Source: Pasteurella sp049670895 (GTDB lineage: Bacteria > Pseudomonadota > Gammaproteobacteria > Enterobacterales > Pasteurellaceae). From it: 64,000 bases of DNA. The notes under the pieces were generated by a model, which was not told where the DNA came from, ran no database searches, and was given only the letters and a program-made list of their open reading frames with translations. Below are positions 26,842 to 35,831 of this stretch, piece by piece (positions within the stretch are counted from its first letter, which is position 1; every line of letters starts with the position of its first letter). The stretch lies in the NCBI RefSeq assembly GCF_049670895.1, contig NZ_CP187170.1, one strand, 5' to 3'. The position numbers and the translations under genes were made by a program.

Positions 26842-27423
26842 ATGAAAAAAGTAGTAAAAGCAACCGCACTTTCTTTAGCATTAGCATTCACTTCTTCTTT
26901 AGCAATGGCTGCTGAAAACATTGCTTTTGTTAGTGGTGATTATTTGTTCCACAATCATCCAGATCGCAAAATGATTGCTGAAAAACTTGAAGCTGAATTT
27001 AAACCTCGTGTTGAAAAATTAGCCGCAAATAAAAAATCTGTTGACGAAAAAATTGCGGCGTCTCAGAAAAAAGTAGAAGCAAAAATTGCTGCGTTACAAA
27101 AAGAAGCACCAAAATTACGTAGTGCAGACATCAAAAAGCGTGAAGATGAAATTAATAAATTAGGCAATTCAGAGCAAGAAGCCTTAAATAAATTAGTGAC
27201 AGCTCACGATGAAGAAGTGCGTAAATACCAAGAAGATTACGCAAAACGTGATAAAGAAGAAACGGATAAATTAGTTAATAGTATCCAAACTGCCGTGAAT
27301 AATGTTGCAAAAGCGAAAAACTATACCTTAGTCCTTAACGAAGGTGCCGTGGTGTTTGCCGCAGATGCCAAAAATATTACGGAAGAAGTGTTAAAAGCGA
27401 TTCCTGCAACACAGGCTAAATAA
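26842..27423 (+). CDS. skp: Periplasmic chaperone Skp/OmpH
   Basis: Trimeric periplasmic holdase for unfolded outer-membrane proteins. The 193 residues have a signal peptide ending LAMAAENIAFV and long charged helices (residues about 45-150) rich in Lys, Glu and Ala that form the tentacles. The C-terminal segment VLNEGAVVFAADAKNITEEVL returns to the body domain. An uptake sequence lies inside the signal-peptide codons. The stop shares bases with the start of lpxD, indicating coupling. Confidence 0.95.
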   Translation: MKKVVKATALSLALAFTSSLAMAAENIAFVSGDYLFHNHPDRKMIAEKLEAEFKPRVEKLAANKKSVDEKIAASQKKVEAKIAALQKEAPKLRSADIKKREDEINKLGNSEQEALNKLVTAHDEEVRKYQEDYAKRDKEETDKLVNSIQTAVNNVAKAKNYTLVLNEGAVVFAADAKNITEEVLKAIPATQAK

Positions 27424-28451
27424 TGCAAGTTTATTCCCTTCAAGACTTAGCACAACAAATCGGCGCTACCATTCGTGGTAACGCCGATGTTGTTGTTGAA
27501 AGTATCGCACCTTTAGACAAAGCGACAGAAAAACAGCTGACTTTTATTTCTAATCCTAAATTTCGCTCACTGTTATTCGAATCGAAAGCAGGGATTTTAG
27601 TGGTGTCGGAAGCGGATGTGCCGTTTTGTGCCGAACAAAGTAATCTATTGATTGTAAAAGATCCCTATGTGGCTTATGCCATCTTAGCCCAATATATGGA
27701 CAGCACCCCTAAAGCCGCATCAGGCATTGCACCCAGTGCGGTGGTTTCCGAAAAAGCAGTATTAGGTCAACATGTTTCCATTGGGGCGAATGCCGTGATT
27801 GAGGATGGCGTTGAGCTAGGTGATCATGTAGTGATTGGGGCAAATTGCTTTGTGGGAAAAAACACCAAAATTGGTGCTTATACCCAGCTATGGGCAAATG
27901 TGAGCGTTTATCACAATGTCGAAATTGGTCATCATTGCTTAATTCAATCAGGTGCGGTTATTGGTAGCGATGGTTTTGGTTATGCCAATGATCGTGGTCG
28001 CTGGATTAAGATTCCACAGGTAGGACAAGTGCTGATTGGGAATCATGTTGAAATTGGTGCTTGTACCTGTATTGACCGTGGTGCGTTAGATCCCACGGTC
28101 ATTGAAGATAATGTGATTATCGATAACCTTTGCCAAATCGCACACAATGTTCACATTGGCACAGGCACCGCTGTCGCTGGTGGTGTCATTATGGCGGGGA
28201 GTTTAACCGTTGGGCGTTATTGCCTCATTGGTGGAGCAAGTGTGATCAATGGGCATATGGAAATTTGCGATAAAGTCACAATCACAGGCATGGGCATGGT
28301 TATGCGACCGATCACCGAGCCAGGTGTGTATTCTTCAGGCATTCCATTACAACCTAACAAAGAATGGCGTAAAACTGCAGCCCTTACTTTAGGTATTGAT
28401 GGCATGAATAAGCGGCTAAAAGCCCTCGAGAAAAAGTTAGAATCAAAATAA
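27423..28451 (+). CDS. lpxD: UDP-3-O-acyl-glucosamine N-acyltransferase
   Basis: Third step of lipid A synthesis, adding an N-linked hydroxyacyl chain. The 342-residue protein has the N-terminal uridine-binding domain (VYSLQDLAQQIGATIRG ... LTFISNPKF). A left-handed beta-helix of hexapeptide repeats follows (IGANAVIEDGVELGDHVVIGANC onward), with the catalytic His in CQIAHNVHIG near residue 240. The C-terminal helix ends KRLKALEKKLESK. It starts on the last base of skp. Confidence 0.97.
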   Translation: MQVYSLQDLAQQIGATIRGNADVVVESIAPLDKATEKQLTFISNPKFRSLLFESKAGILVVSEADVPFCAEQSNLLIVKDPYVAYAILAQYMDSTPKAASGIAPSAVVSEKAVLGQHVSIGANAVIEDGVELGDHVVIGANCFVGKNTKIGAYTQLWANVSVYHNVEIGHHCLIQSGAVIGSDGFGYANDRGRWIKIPQVGQVLIGNHVEIGACTCIDRGALDPTVIEDNVIIDNLCQIAHNVHIGTGTAVAGGVIMAGSLTVGRYCLIGGASVINGHMEICDKVTITGMGMVMRPITEPGVYSSGIPLQPNKEWRKTAALTLGIDGMNKRLKALEKKLESK

Positions 28452-28468
28452 TCTTAAAATAATCTGAA

Positions 28469-28496
28469 AACGAACCGCACTTTTTAGCGGTTCGTT
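28469..28496 (+). terminator. Hairpin after lpxD
   Basis: AACGAACCGC, loop ACTTTTTA, GCGGTTCGTT, then TTG. The left arm and loop contain an uptake sequence core. It probably attenuates rather than fully ends transcription, since fabZ-lpxA continue in the same direction. Confidence 0.8.
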
Positions 28497-28565
28497 TTGT
28501 ATTCATGCTATAAATACCGTATAATTTCAAATATTTTTGTTTATTTTTTATTGAAAGGTACTATT

Positions 28566-29027
28566 GTGACAACTGAAATTACCGCAACAAAAACCATTGA
28601 AGCAAATGAAATCATGAAATTACTTCCTCACCGTTATCCTTTCCTATTAGTGGATCGTGTGGTGGATTATGAAGAAGGTAAGTGGCTAAAAGCAGTAAAA
28701 AATATTAGCGTGAATGAACCTTGCTTTACAGGGCATTTTCCAGAACAACCCATTTTCCCAGGTGTTTTAATTTTAGAAGCAATGGCACAAGCAACAGGTG
28801 TTTTAGCCTGCAAAACTTATCGCCAACTGGAAAATGAAATTTATTATTTTGCGGCAATTGATAATGCACGTTTTAAACGTCCAGTATTACCTGGGGATCA
28901 AATGCTTTTAGAAGTCCATTTTGTGAAAGAACGCCGTGGTGTAACCCGTTTTACAGGGGTGGCAACCGTTGATGGACAAATTGTGTGTGAAGCAGAATTG
29001 ATGTGTGCACGCCGTCCAGCACAATAA
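28566..29027 (+). CDS. fabZ: 3-hydroxyacyl-ACP dehydratase FabZ
   Basis: Dehydratase of type II fatty-acid elongation. The GTG start at 28566 (read MTTEITATKTIEANEIMKLLPHR) follows GAAAGG and gives 153 residues, the family length; the longer upstream frame from 28497 has no ribosome site and lies in a terminator. The hot-dog fold shows LPHRYPFLLVDRV, the catalytic histidine in FTGHFPEQPIFPGVLILEAMAQA (with Glu in the same helix) and RFKRPVLPGDQM. It sits between lpxD and lpxA as in most gamma-proteobacteria. Confidence 0.96.
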   Translation: MTTEITATKTIEANEIMKLLPHRYPFLLVDRVVDYEEGKWLKAVKNISVNEPCFTGHFPEQPIFPGVLILEAMAQATGVLACKTYRQLENEIYYFAAIDNARFKRPVLPGDQMLLEVHFVKERRGVTRFTGVATVDGQIVCEAELMCARRPAQ

Positions 29028-29041
29028 TTAAGGAGTCAAGA

Positions 29042-29830
29042 ATGATCCATCCAACAGCGAAAATTCATCCGATGGCAATTGTCGAAGAGGGTGCAAAGAT
29101 CGGTGAAAATGTGGTAATCGGCCCCTTCTGTATTGTGGGGGCAGAGGTAGAAATTGGTAAAGGCACCATTTTACATTCACATGTTGTGGTCAAAGGCATT
29201 ACAAAAATTGGTCAAGATAACCAAATTTATCAATTTGCGAGTATTGGCGACACCAACCAAGATTTAAAATATCAAGGCGAGCCAACTCGTACCGTCATTG
29301 GAGATCGTAACCGTATTCGTGAAAGCGTGACTATCCACCGTGGTACCACACAAGGTGGTGGCGTCACGGTGATTGGTGATGACAACTTGTTTATGGTGAA
29401 TGTACATGTCGCACATGACTGTCGTATTAAAAACCGTTGTATTTTAGCCAATAATGCCACCCTTGCTGGGCATGTGGAGCTTGATGATTTTGTGATTGTC
29501 GGTGGAATGTCTGCCATTCATCAATTTGTGGTGATCGGTGCACATGTGATGCTTGGCGGTGGATCTATGGTAAGCCAAGATGTTCCTCCTTATGTGATGG
29601 CACAAGGTAACCATGCTAAACCTTTTGGGGTCAATATTGAAGGCTTAAAACGCCGTGGCTTTGATAAGCCAACGTTACATGCGATTCGAAATGTTTATAA
29701 GTTAATTTATCGTAGTGGCAAAACCTTAGATGAGGTTATGCCTGAAATTGAACAAGTGGCGGCGACAGAATCATCGATTAGTTTCTTTATTGAGTTCTTC
29801 AAGCGTTCAACTCGTGGAATTATTCGTTAA
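29042..29830 (+). CDS. lpxA: UDP-N-acetylglucosamine acyltransferase
   Basis: First step of lipid A synthesis, a cytosolic trimer. The ATG at 29042 (MIHPTAKIHPMAIVEEG) after AAGGAG gives 262 residues. Hexapeptide-repeat coils run to about residue 190, with the catalytic His in VHVAHDCRIKN near residue 125 and the GGMSAIHQFVVIG segment. The C-terminal helical domain begins NIEGLKRRGFDKPTLHAIRNVYK. A paired uptake-sequence hairpin follows the stop. Confidence 0.97.
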   Translation: MIHPTAKIHPMAIVEEGAKIGENVVIGPFCIVGAEVEIGKGTILHSHVVVKGITKIGQDNQIYQFASIGDTNQDLKYQGEPTRTVIGDRNRIRESVTIHRGTTQGGGVTVIGDDNLFMVNVHVAHDCRIKNRCILANNATLAGHVELDDFVIVGGMSAIHQFVVIGAHVMLGGGSMVSQDVPPYVMAQGNHAKPFGVNIEGLKRRGFDKPTLHAIRNVYKLIYRSGKTLDEVMPEIEQVAATESSISFFIEFFKRSTRGIIR

Positions 29831-29853
29831 TTCATCAAACTTTTTTAAAATCG

Positions 29854-29881
29854 ACCGCACTTTTATTGTGAAAAGTGCGGT
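29854..29881. terminator. Inverted uptake-sequence pair after lpxA
   Basis: ACCGCACTTTT, loop ATTGTG, AAAAGTGCGGT: a perfect 11-pair stem followed by TATTTTTTAT. It lies between lpxA and lpxB. Confidence 0.85.
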
Positions 29882-29904
29882 TATTTTTTATCTAGGATCT
29901 GAAA

Positions 29905-31077
29905 ATGGAACAGATAACAGCATTTAACCCCACTATTGCGATTGTGGCAGGGGAAGTTTCTGGGGATATTTTAGGGGCAGGCTTAATCCGTAGCTTAAAA
30001 ATTCGTTATCCCAATGCCCGTTTTATTGGGATTGCAGGGCCCCGCATGTTAGCAGAAGGCTGTGAAACCTTAGTGGAAATGGAAGCCTTATCAGTGATGG
30101 GCTTGGTAGAAGTGGTGAAACATTTACCCCGTTTATTAAAAATCCGTCGCCAAGTGATCCAAACCATGCTAGCGGAAAAGCCAGATATTTTTATCGGGAT
30201 CGATGCCCCTGATTTCAATTTAGATGTGGAATTAAAATTAAAAGAAAACGGCATTAAAACCATTCATTATGTCAGCCCTTCTGTGTGGGCATGGCGTCAA
30301 AATCGTATTCATAAAATTGCCAAAGCCACGAATCTGGTTTTGGCATTCTTACCCTTTGAAAAAGCCTTTTATGATCGTTTCCAAGTGCCTTGTCGTTTTA
30401 TTGGGCATACAATGGCAGATGCCATTGCGTTAAAGCCCAACCGTTCAGAGGCTTGCCAATGTTTACAGCTTGATGAAAAACAACGTTATGTCGCCATTTT
30501 GGTTGGCAGTCGACGTTCAGAAGTGGCATTTTTAACGGAACCTTTTTTGAAAGCGGCCCAATTATTAAAACAACAATACCCCGATATTCAATTTTTAGTG
30601 CCGTTAATTAATCCACAACGCCGTGAGGAATTTGAACAAATTAAAGCCCGAGTCGCCCCAGCGTTAGACATGATTTTGTTAGAGGGAAAGGCTCGTCAAG
30701 CGATGATTGCTGCACAGGCAACCTTATTAGCTTCTGGTACCGCCGCATTAGAAGCCATGCTATGTAAATCGCCAATGGTTGTGGGGTATCGCATGAAAGC
30801 CACTACCTATTTTTTAGCGAAGCGTTTGGTCAAAACGGATTATATTTCCTTACCCAATTTATTAGCTGGCGATAGCCTTGTGCCTGAAATGATCCAAGCA
30901 GAATGTACGCCAGAGAAATTGGCAGAAAAATTGGCATTTTATTTAAGTGAGGAAGAAAGTGCGGTGCAACATCGTCATGATTTAGTGCAACGTTTTGTTG
31001 ATTTACACAAAATGATCCAATGTGATGCAGATAAGCAAGCGGCACAAGCGGTCATCGACCTGTTGGAGGCGAATTAA
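29905..31077 (+). CDS. lpxB: Lipid-A-disaccharide synthase
   Basis: Glycosyltransferase (GT19) joining UDP-2,3-diacylglucosamine and lipid X into the lipid A disaccharide. The 390 residues contain IVAGEVSGDILGAGLIRSLK, GIDAPDFNLDVELKLK, HYVSPSVWAWRQNRIHKIAK, VGSRRSEV and ASGTAALEAMLCKSPMVVGYR. It begins 24 bases after a terminator-like hairpin and ends next to rnhB without a gap. Confidence 0.97.
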   Translation: MEQITAFNPTIAIVAGEVSGDILGAGLIRSLKIRYPNARFIGIAGPRMLAEGCETLVEMEALSVMGLVEVVKHLPRLLKIRRQVIQTMLAEKPDIFIGIDAPDFNLDVELKLKENGIKTIHYVSPSVWAWRQNRIHKIAKATNLVLAFLPFEKAFYDRFQVPCRFIGHTMADAIALKPNRSEACQCLQLDEKQRYVAILVGSRRSEVAFLTEPFLKAAQLLKQQYPDIQFLVPLINPQRREEFEQIKARVAPALDMILLEGKARQAMIAAQATLLASGTAALEAMLCKSPMVVGYRMKATTYFLAKRLVKTDYISLPNLLAGDSLVPEMIQAECTPEKLAEKLAFYLSEEESAVQHRHDLVQRFVDLHKMIQCDADKQAAQAVIDLLEAN

Positions 31078-31671
31078 ATGGTGTTTGAATATCCTCAAGA
31101 TGTAGGCTTAATTGCGGGCGTTGATGAAGTAGGGCGTGGACCATTGGTGGGGGCGGTGGTGACTGCCGCCGTCATTTTAGATCCAACAAACCCCATTGAA
31201 GGCTTAACGGATTCTAAAAAACTGTCAGAAAAAAAGCGGTTGTTGCTGGCGAAGGAAATTAAGCAAAAAGCCTTAGCATGGAGCTTAGGCAGAGCCGAAC
31301 CTGAGGAAATTGATCAGCTCAATATTTTACAGGCGACCCTGCTCGCCATGCAAAGAGCGGTGGAAAATTTACCTATTCAACCGCACTTTGTGTTGGTGGA
31401 TGGTAATCGTCTTCCCACTTTGTCGATGCCTGCACAAGCGGTAGTAAAAGGGGACAGTTTAGTGGCAGAAATTAGTGCTGCCTCCATTTTGGCAAAAGTG
31501 GCACGAGATCAAGAAATGGCGGAATTAGACTTACAATACCCTGATTATGCCTTTGCTCAACATAAAGGCTATCCGACCAAATTGCATTTAGAAAAATTGG
31601 CACAATTGGGGCCGTTACCTCAACACCGTCGCAGTTTTTCTCCTGTGCGAAAGTTGTGCAATAACGTATAA
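31078..31671 (+). CDS. rnhB: Ribonuclease HII
   Basis: Cuts RNA in RNA/DNA hybrids and single ribonucleotides in DNA. The 197 residues contain the acidic catalytic motifs IAGVDEVGRGPLVGAVVTAAV (Asp-Glu-x-Gly-Arg-Gly), VDGNRLP and AEISAASILAKVARDQEM. The stop of lpxB ends one base before this ATG, so the two are co-translated. Its position after lpxB matches many relatives. Confidence 0.97.
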   Translation: MVFEYPQDVGLIAGVDEVGRGPLVGAVVTAAVILDPTNPIEGLTDSKKLSEKKRLLLAKEIKQKALAWSLGRAEPEEIDQLNILQATLLAMQRAVENLPIQPHFVLVDGNRLPTLSMPAQAVVKGDSLVAEISAASILAKVARDQEMAELDLQYPDYAFAQHKGYPTKLHLEKLAQLGPLPQHRRSFSPVRKLCNNV

Positions 31672-31702
31672 TTTATCAACGATTTAACTTTGGGAGCTCA
31701 AC

Positions 31703-33559
31703 GTGGATTTTATGTTACAAAATGACTTATGGATAAACCCATTATTTTGGGTGTTAGCCTTGCTATTGGGGGCAATCGTGTTGTTTGTCCGTAGTAAAAT
31801 CAGAATGGACGTGGTTGCACTTTTGGTGATGGTAGCCTTTGCCTTAAGTGGCATTTTAACTGTGCAAGAAGTCTTCGCAGGTTTTAGTGATCCCAATGTG
31901 ATCTTGATTGCGTTATTGTTTATTGTGGGGGAAGGGATTGTTCGCACGGGAGTGGCATCTCAAGTCAGTGAATGGTTATTAAAAGCCTCAAAAAATAGCG
32001 AAACCAAAGTGTTGATTTTGTTGATGCTTGCGGTGGCAACCTTAGGCTCCTTTATGAGTTCAACAGGGATTGTCGCCATTTTCATTCCTGTGGTGTTGGC
32101 TATTTGTCAGCAAATGAATATTTCCCCAAGACGTTTAATGATGCCATTAAGTGTGGCGGGCTTAATCAGTGGCATGATGACATTAATCGCCACCGCCCCT
32201 AACTTGGTGGTCAATGCCGAGTTGATCCGAAATACCGATTTTCGTTTTAAATTCTTCGACTTCACCCCTGTCGGGCTTGTGGTGTTGACCATGGGGATTT
32301 TATATATGTTAGTGGCTCGTCGTTGGTTAACCGATCCGAATGAACAGGAAAACAAAGATACGAGCAAGCGTTCCATGACCGATTTGATTGAAGAATATGG
32401 TTTGAAAGATCGCACAAAACGTTTAGTGGTGAAGCAAGGTTCTCCTTTTATTGGGAAGACATTAGATGAATTGCACCTGCGTTCCAATTATGGTTTAAAT
32501 GTGTTAGCCATTGAGCGTTGGAAGCGATTTAGTCCTGTTTATATCAGTGCCGTGAGCAATTCTGAAATTCGTGAAAAAGATATTTTGATCATGGATATTA
32601 TGAATTCAGAGTTAGATTTAGCCGTTTTCAGCCAAAAATATCAATTAGAAATGGCGGACATTCGTGGGCAAAACTTCTCACGTCAAGCCAAATCCATCGG
32701 TATGGCAGAAATTACACTCGTGCCAGATTCGGATTGCATTGGTAAAAATGCCTTGGAACTGCGTTTTCGTTCACAATATGGCTTAAATGTGGTCGGTGTG
32801 AAACGAGAGGGTGAGCTGTTAGAAGGCAATCTTTCTGAAATCAGCTATCGTTTAGGTGATTTGATTTTAGTCGTCGGGGATTGGAAAGCCATTTCAGAAG
32901 TACAAAAACATGCGAAAGATTTTTATGTATTAAATTATCCGTTAGAAATGGATCATGCCGTGCCTGCCGCAAGCCAAGCCCCTCATGCGTTATTCTCTAT
33001 TTTGACCATGGTGATCTTAATGGTGGCAGGGGTGGTGCCGAATGTGATTGCCGCATTAATTGCCTGTTTAATGTTGGGGTATTTTCGCTGTGTTGACGGG
33101 AAAAGTGCGTATGAATCGATCCATTGGTCAAGCTTGGTCTTAATTGTGGGCATGATGCCTTTCTCCATTGCCTTACAAAAAACGGGAGGGGTGGATCTTG
33201 CGGTGAAACTCATGCTAGATGCCGTGGGCGGATTGGGATTACATGTGGTATTAATGAGTCTGTTTTTACTGTGTGCCGCAGTGAGTTTATTTATTTCTAA
33301 TACAGCCACCGCCATTTTAATGGCACCGATTGCCATTACTATCGCCCAACAATTACAGGTTTCTCCAATGCCATTTGCGATGATTATTGCCGTTGCCGCC
33401 TCTGCTGCTTTCATGACGCCTGTCTCTTCCCCAGTGAATACCATGGTGCTCGGTCCGGGGGGCTATAAATTTTCCGATTTTGTGAAAATCGGCGTGCCTT
33501 TTACCTTGTTAGTGATGGTGGTGAGCGTTTTCTTCATTCCTTTATTATTTCCATTTTAA
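31703..33559 (+). CDS. SLC13-family permease with two RCK_C (TrkA-C) domains
   Basis: Inner-membrane transporter of 618 residues of the divalent-anion/sodium symporter type. An N-terminal bundle (about residues 10-205) and a C-terminal bundle (about 425-618) flank a cytosolic part with two RCK_C-like domains (about 225-310 and 315-400; repeated pattern SPFIGKTLDELHLRSNYGLNVLAI and CIGKNALELRFRSQYGLNVVGV). Family substrates include sulfate and dicarboxylates; the substrate here is not known. GTG at 31703 is preferred because GGGAG lies six bases upstream; ATG at 31712 is too far from it. Confidence 0.88.
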   Translation: MDFMLQNDLWINPLFWVLALLLGAIVLFVRSKIRMDVVALLVMVAFALSGILTVQEVFAGFSDPNVILIALLFIVGEGIVRTGVASQVSEWLLKASKNSETKVLILLMLAVATLGSFMSSTGIVAIFIPVVLAICQQMNISPRRLMMPLSVAGLISGMMTLIATAPNLVVNAELIRNTDFRFKFFDFTPVGLVVLTMGILYMLVARRWLTDPNEQENKDTSKRSMTDLIEEYGLKDRTKRLVVKQGSPFIGKTLDELHLRSNYGLNVLAIERWKRFSPVYISAVSNSEIREKDILIMDIMNSELDLAVFSQKYQLEMADIRGQNFSRQAKSIGMAEITLVPDSDCIGKNALELRFRSQYGLNVVGVKREGELLEGNLSEISYRLGDLILVVGDWKAISEVQKHAKDFYVLNYPLEMDHAVPAASQAPHALFSILTMVILMVAGVVPNVIAALIACLMLGYFRCVDGKSAYESIHWSSLVLIVGMMPFSIALQKTGGVDLAVKLMLDAVGGLGLHVVLMSLFLLCAAVSLFISNTATAILMAPIAITIAQQLQVSPMPFAMIIAVAASAAFMTPVSSPVNTMVLGPGGYKFSDFVKIGVPFTLLVMVVSVFFIPLLFPF

Positions 33560-33571
33560 ATGGGAGGAAAA

Positions 33572-34177
33572 ATGAGTATTTATGACTTAAAACCACGTTT
33601 CCAAAATTTACTTCGCCCTACGGTGGTGAAGTTGGCACAGCGTGGTGTGACGGCAAATCAAGTGACCTTATCGGCTTGTGGGCTGTCGGTACTGCTAGGG
33701 ATCGTGCTAGCTTGCTTTCCTCATGTGAATGCCTTATTCATTTTGATTCCTATTTGGTTGTTTATACGCATGGCACTCAACGCCATTGATGGTATGTTAG
33801 CTCGGGAATTTCACCAACAAACCCGTTTAGGGGGCTATTTAAATGAAATTACTGATGTGGTGTCTGATGCTGCCTTGTATTTGCCCTTTGCGTTTATCGC
33901 CCCTTTCAGTGGGTTACAAATAGGGCTGATTATTTGGCTAGCGGCATTAACGGAATTTTGTGGGGTATTAGGGCAAGTTCAAGGGAAAACACGCCGTTAT
34001 GATGGCCCATTGGGTAAAAGTGATCGTGCCTTTTTATTTGGGGTGTTAGGCTTGCTTTATATGCTGATGCCACAATTACCCACTTGGTTAGTTTGGGTAG
34101 CTTGGCTTGTGGTGTGTTTGTTAATCCTCACTTGCATCAAACGGGTGCGAGCAGGGTTAGCTGAGGTGAAGGCATAA
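33572..34177 (+). CDS. CDP-alcohol phosphatidyltransferase (YnbA-like)
   Basis: Integral membrane enzyme of 201 residues with the CDP-alcohol phosphotransferase signature: NAIDGMLAREFHQQTRLGGYLNEITDVVSD, i.e. the DG..AR....G..LD-like motif in which the canonical final DxxxD reads ITDVVSDAA. The ATG at 33572 follows GGAGG directly and is chosen over the 33560 ATG. It is the first of three genes resembling E. coli ynbA/ynbC/ynbB. The alcohol acceptor is unknown. The gene lies 12 bases after the transporter, possibly in the same transcript. Confidence 0.85.
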   Translation: MSIYDLKPRFQNLLRPTVVKLAQRGVTANQVTLSACGLSVLLGIVLACFPHVNALFILIPIWLFIRMALNAIDGMLAREFHQQTRLGGYLNEITDVVSDAALYLPFAFIAPFSGLQIGLIIWLAALTEFCGVLGQVQGKTRRYDGPLGKSDRAFLFGVLGLLYMLMPQLPTWLVWVAWLVVCLLILTCIKRVRAGLAEVKA

Positions 34178-34245
34178 CGTCCCAAAACGTCTTTAAAATC
34201 AACCGCACTTTTATGGTCTAACCAATAAGCTCACAGGAGAACATT

Positions 34246-34875
34246 ATGTTAGCAAAATTTGTTGATTTTCTCTTATCTCGTTTTACCTCCTTTATTACGG
34301 GCGTTCGTCCACAACAAAGTATCTTGCAACAATCTGCAGGCAAGCCGCGTTTGTATTATGCCAATCACAATAGTCATGGTGATTTTATTTTATTTTGGGT
34401 GTCATTACCTTACGACGTTCGCAAAAATACCCGTCCTGTGGCGGGGGCTGATTATTGGGAAAAAGGACCTTTTCGTCGCTTTTTAGCTTACAAAGTGTTT
34501 AATATGCTGTTGATTGAGCGAGGTGGGAATGATCCCAAAGCGGTAACCGATAAAATCAGTGAGGCATTGAAAGAAAGCTCATTGATTATTTTCCCCGAAG
34601 GTACACGTAAAATGGATGATGATCTGCCTTTGCAACCTTTCAAAAGTGGGATCTATTATCTTGCTAAGCAAAATCCGAGTTTAGACATTGTCCCTATTTG
34701 GATTAACAATATGCATAATGTGCTGCCAAAAGGCTTTATTCTGCCGATTCCGTTACTTTGCGATCTGTATTTAGGCGAAGCATTACATTATCAGCCAGAA
34801 GAAGAGAAGCAAGCTTTTCTCACTCGAGCAGAACAGGCGTTACTCCGTTTAAAACCACAACAGAAAGGGGCTTGA
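34246..34875 (+). CDS. 1-acylglycerol-3-phosphate acyltransferase-like protein (PlsC family)
   Basis: A 209-residue acyltransferase with the PlsC motifs: block I NHNSHGDFILFW (an NH-x4-D form), block II LLIERGGND, and block III FPEGTRKMDDD. These bind the glycerol phosphate and acyl donor. It lies between a CDP-alcohol phosphatidyltransferase and a CDP-diglyceride-synthase-like gene, so the three could form a dedicated phospholipid-remodelling pathway separate from plsC/cdsA. AGGAG precedes the ATG. Confidence 0.88.
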   Translation: MLAKFVDFLLSRFTSFITGVRPQQSILQQSAGKPRLYYANHNSHGDFILFWVSLPYDVRKNTRPVAGADYWEKGPFRRFLAYKVFNMLLIERGGNDPKAVTDKISEALKESSLIIFPEGTRKMDDDLPLQPFKSGIYYLAKQNPSLDIVPIWINNMHNVLPKGFILPIPLLCDLYLGEALHYQPEEEKQAFLTRAEQALLRLKPQQKGA

Positions 34876-34877
34876 TC

Positions 34878-35807
34878 ATGGAACTTTGGACATTATTTAT
34901 GGGCTTAATTGCCACATTGATTTTTGCCTCTTTGGTGGGCTACGCCTTAAAGTGGAAAGTGGGATTTGGCACACCTCACGCAGTGATTGATAATTTGAAC
35001 GCACGCATTCAGGCATGGTGGGTGATGATTTTAATCATTTTCGCCGCCACCTTTCTCGGCTTTTATGCCCTGATTGCCTTATTTTTTATCATTTCTTTTA
35101 TGGCATTGCGTGAATTTCTTTCCCTGATTTATATTCGCCGTGGTGATCATCTTGCCCTAGCCGCCTGTTTTTATGTGATTTTGCCTGTCCAATATTATTT
35201 TGTCGCCATTGATTGGTTTAGCATGTTCACCATTTTTATTCCTGTCTATGCCTTTTTATTTTTACCGATTTTATCTGCCCTACTTGGTGATGCAGCCCAT
35301 TTTTTAGATCGCTCCACCAAAGTACAATGGGCAATTATGATTGCCGTTTTTTGTATCTCACATATTCCCGCCATTCTCACCCTTGAAATTGTAGGCTTTG
35401 AGCAGAAAAATGTCTTACTGATGATTTTCCTGATTTTAGTGGTGCAATCGAGTGATGTCTTGCAATATGTATGGGGCAAATTAGCGGGGAAACATAAAAT
35501 TGCTCCCCGTTTATCACCGTCTAAAACCGTGGAAGGTTTTGTGGGTGGGGTGTTAAGTGCCTCTTTATTAGGTGGTTTGCTGTATTGGCTCACCCCGTTT
35601 ACGCCATTACAAGCCTTCTTGATGAGCTTATTAATTTGTTTAATGGGCTTTTTAGGTGGCTTGGTGATGTCTGCCATGAAACGCAGTATGGGGGTAAAAG
35701 ATTGGGGCAATATGATCAGTGGACATGGGGGAATGTTAGATCGCATGGATAGCCTTTGCTTTGCCGCACCGATCTTCTTCCATGTGGTGAGATATTATTG
35801 GGTTTAG
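34878..35807 (+). CDS. Phosphatidate cytidylyltransferase-like protein (YnbB-like CdsA paralogue)
   Basis: A 309-residue multi-pass membrane protein with the CdsA signature near its C-terminus: RLSPSKTVEGFVGGVL ... GGLVMSAMKRSMGVKDWGNMISGHGGMLDRMDSL. ATG at 34878 is two bases after the acyltransferase stop and is preferred over an upstream frame that overlaps that gene by 118 bases. A bona fide cdsA sits at 22122, so this copy is likely specialised, as proposed for E. coli YnbB. About eight hydrophobic segments are visible. Confidence 0.88.
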   Translation: MELWTLFMGLIATLIFASLVGYALKWKVGFGTPHAVIDNLNARIQAWWVMILIIFAATFLGFYALIALFFIISFMALREFLSLIYIRRGDHLALAACFYVILPVQYYFVAIDWFSMFTIFIPVYAFLFLPILSALLGDAAHFLDRSTKVQWAIMIAVFCISHIPAILTLEIVGFEQKNVLLMIFLILVVQSSDVLQYVWGKLAGKHKIAPRLSPSKTVEGFVGGVLSASLLGGLLYWLTPFTPLQAFLMSLLICLMGFLGGLVMSAMKRSMGVKDWGNMISGHGGMLDRMDSLCFAAPIFFHVVRYYWV

Positions 35808-35831
35808 TTGTTAATCAAAATAGAGGAAAAA

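Noticed and set aside
28497..28565. Longer N-terminus for FabZ
   Set aside because: It begins inside a terminator, lacks a ribosome site, and the GTG at 28566 gives the normal length.
34758..34877. Longer N-terminus for the CdsA paralogue
   Set aside because: It would overlap the acyltransferase by 118 bases and translates to a Ser/Arg-rich shadow of that gene.
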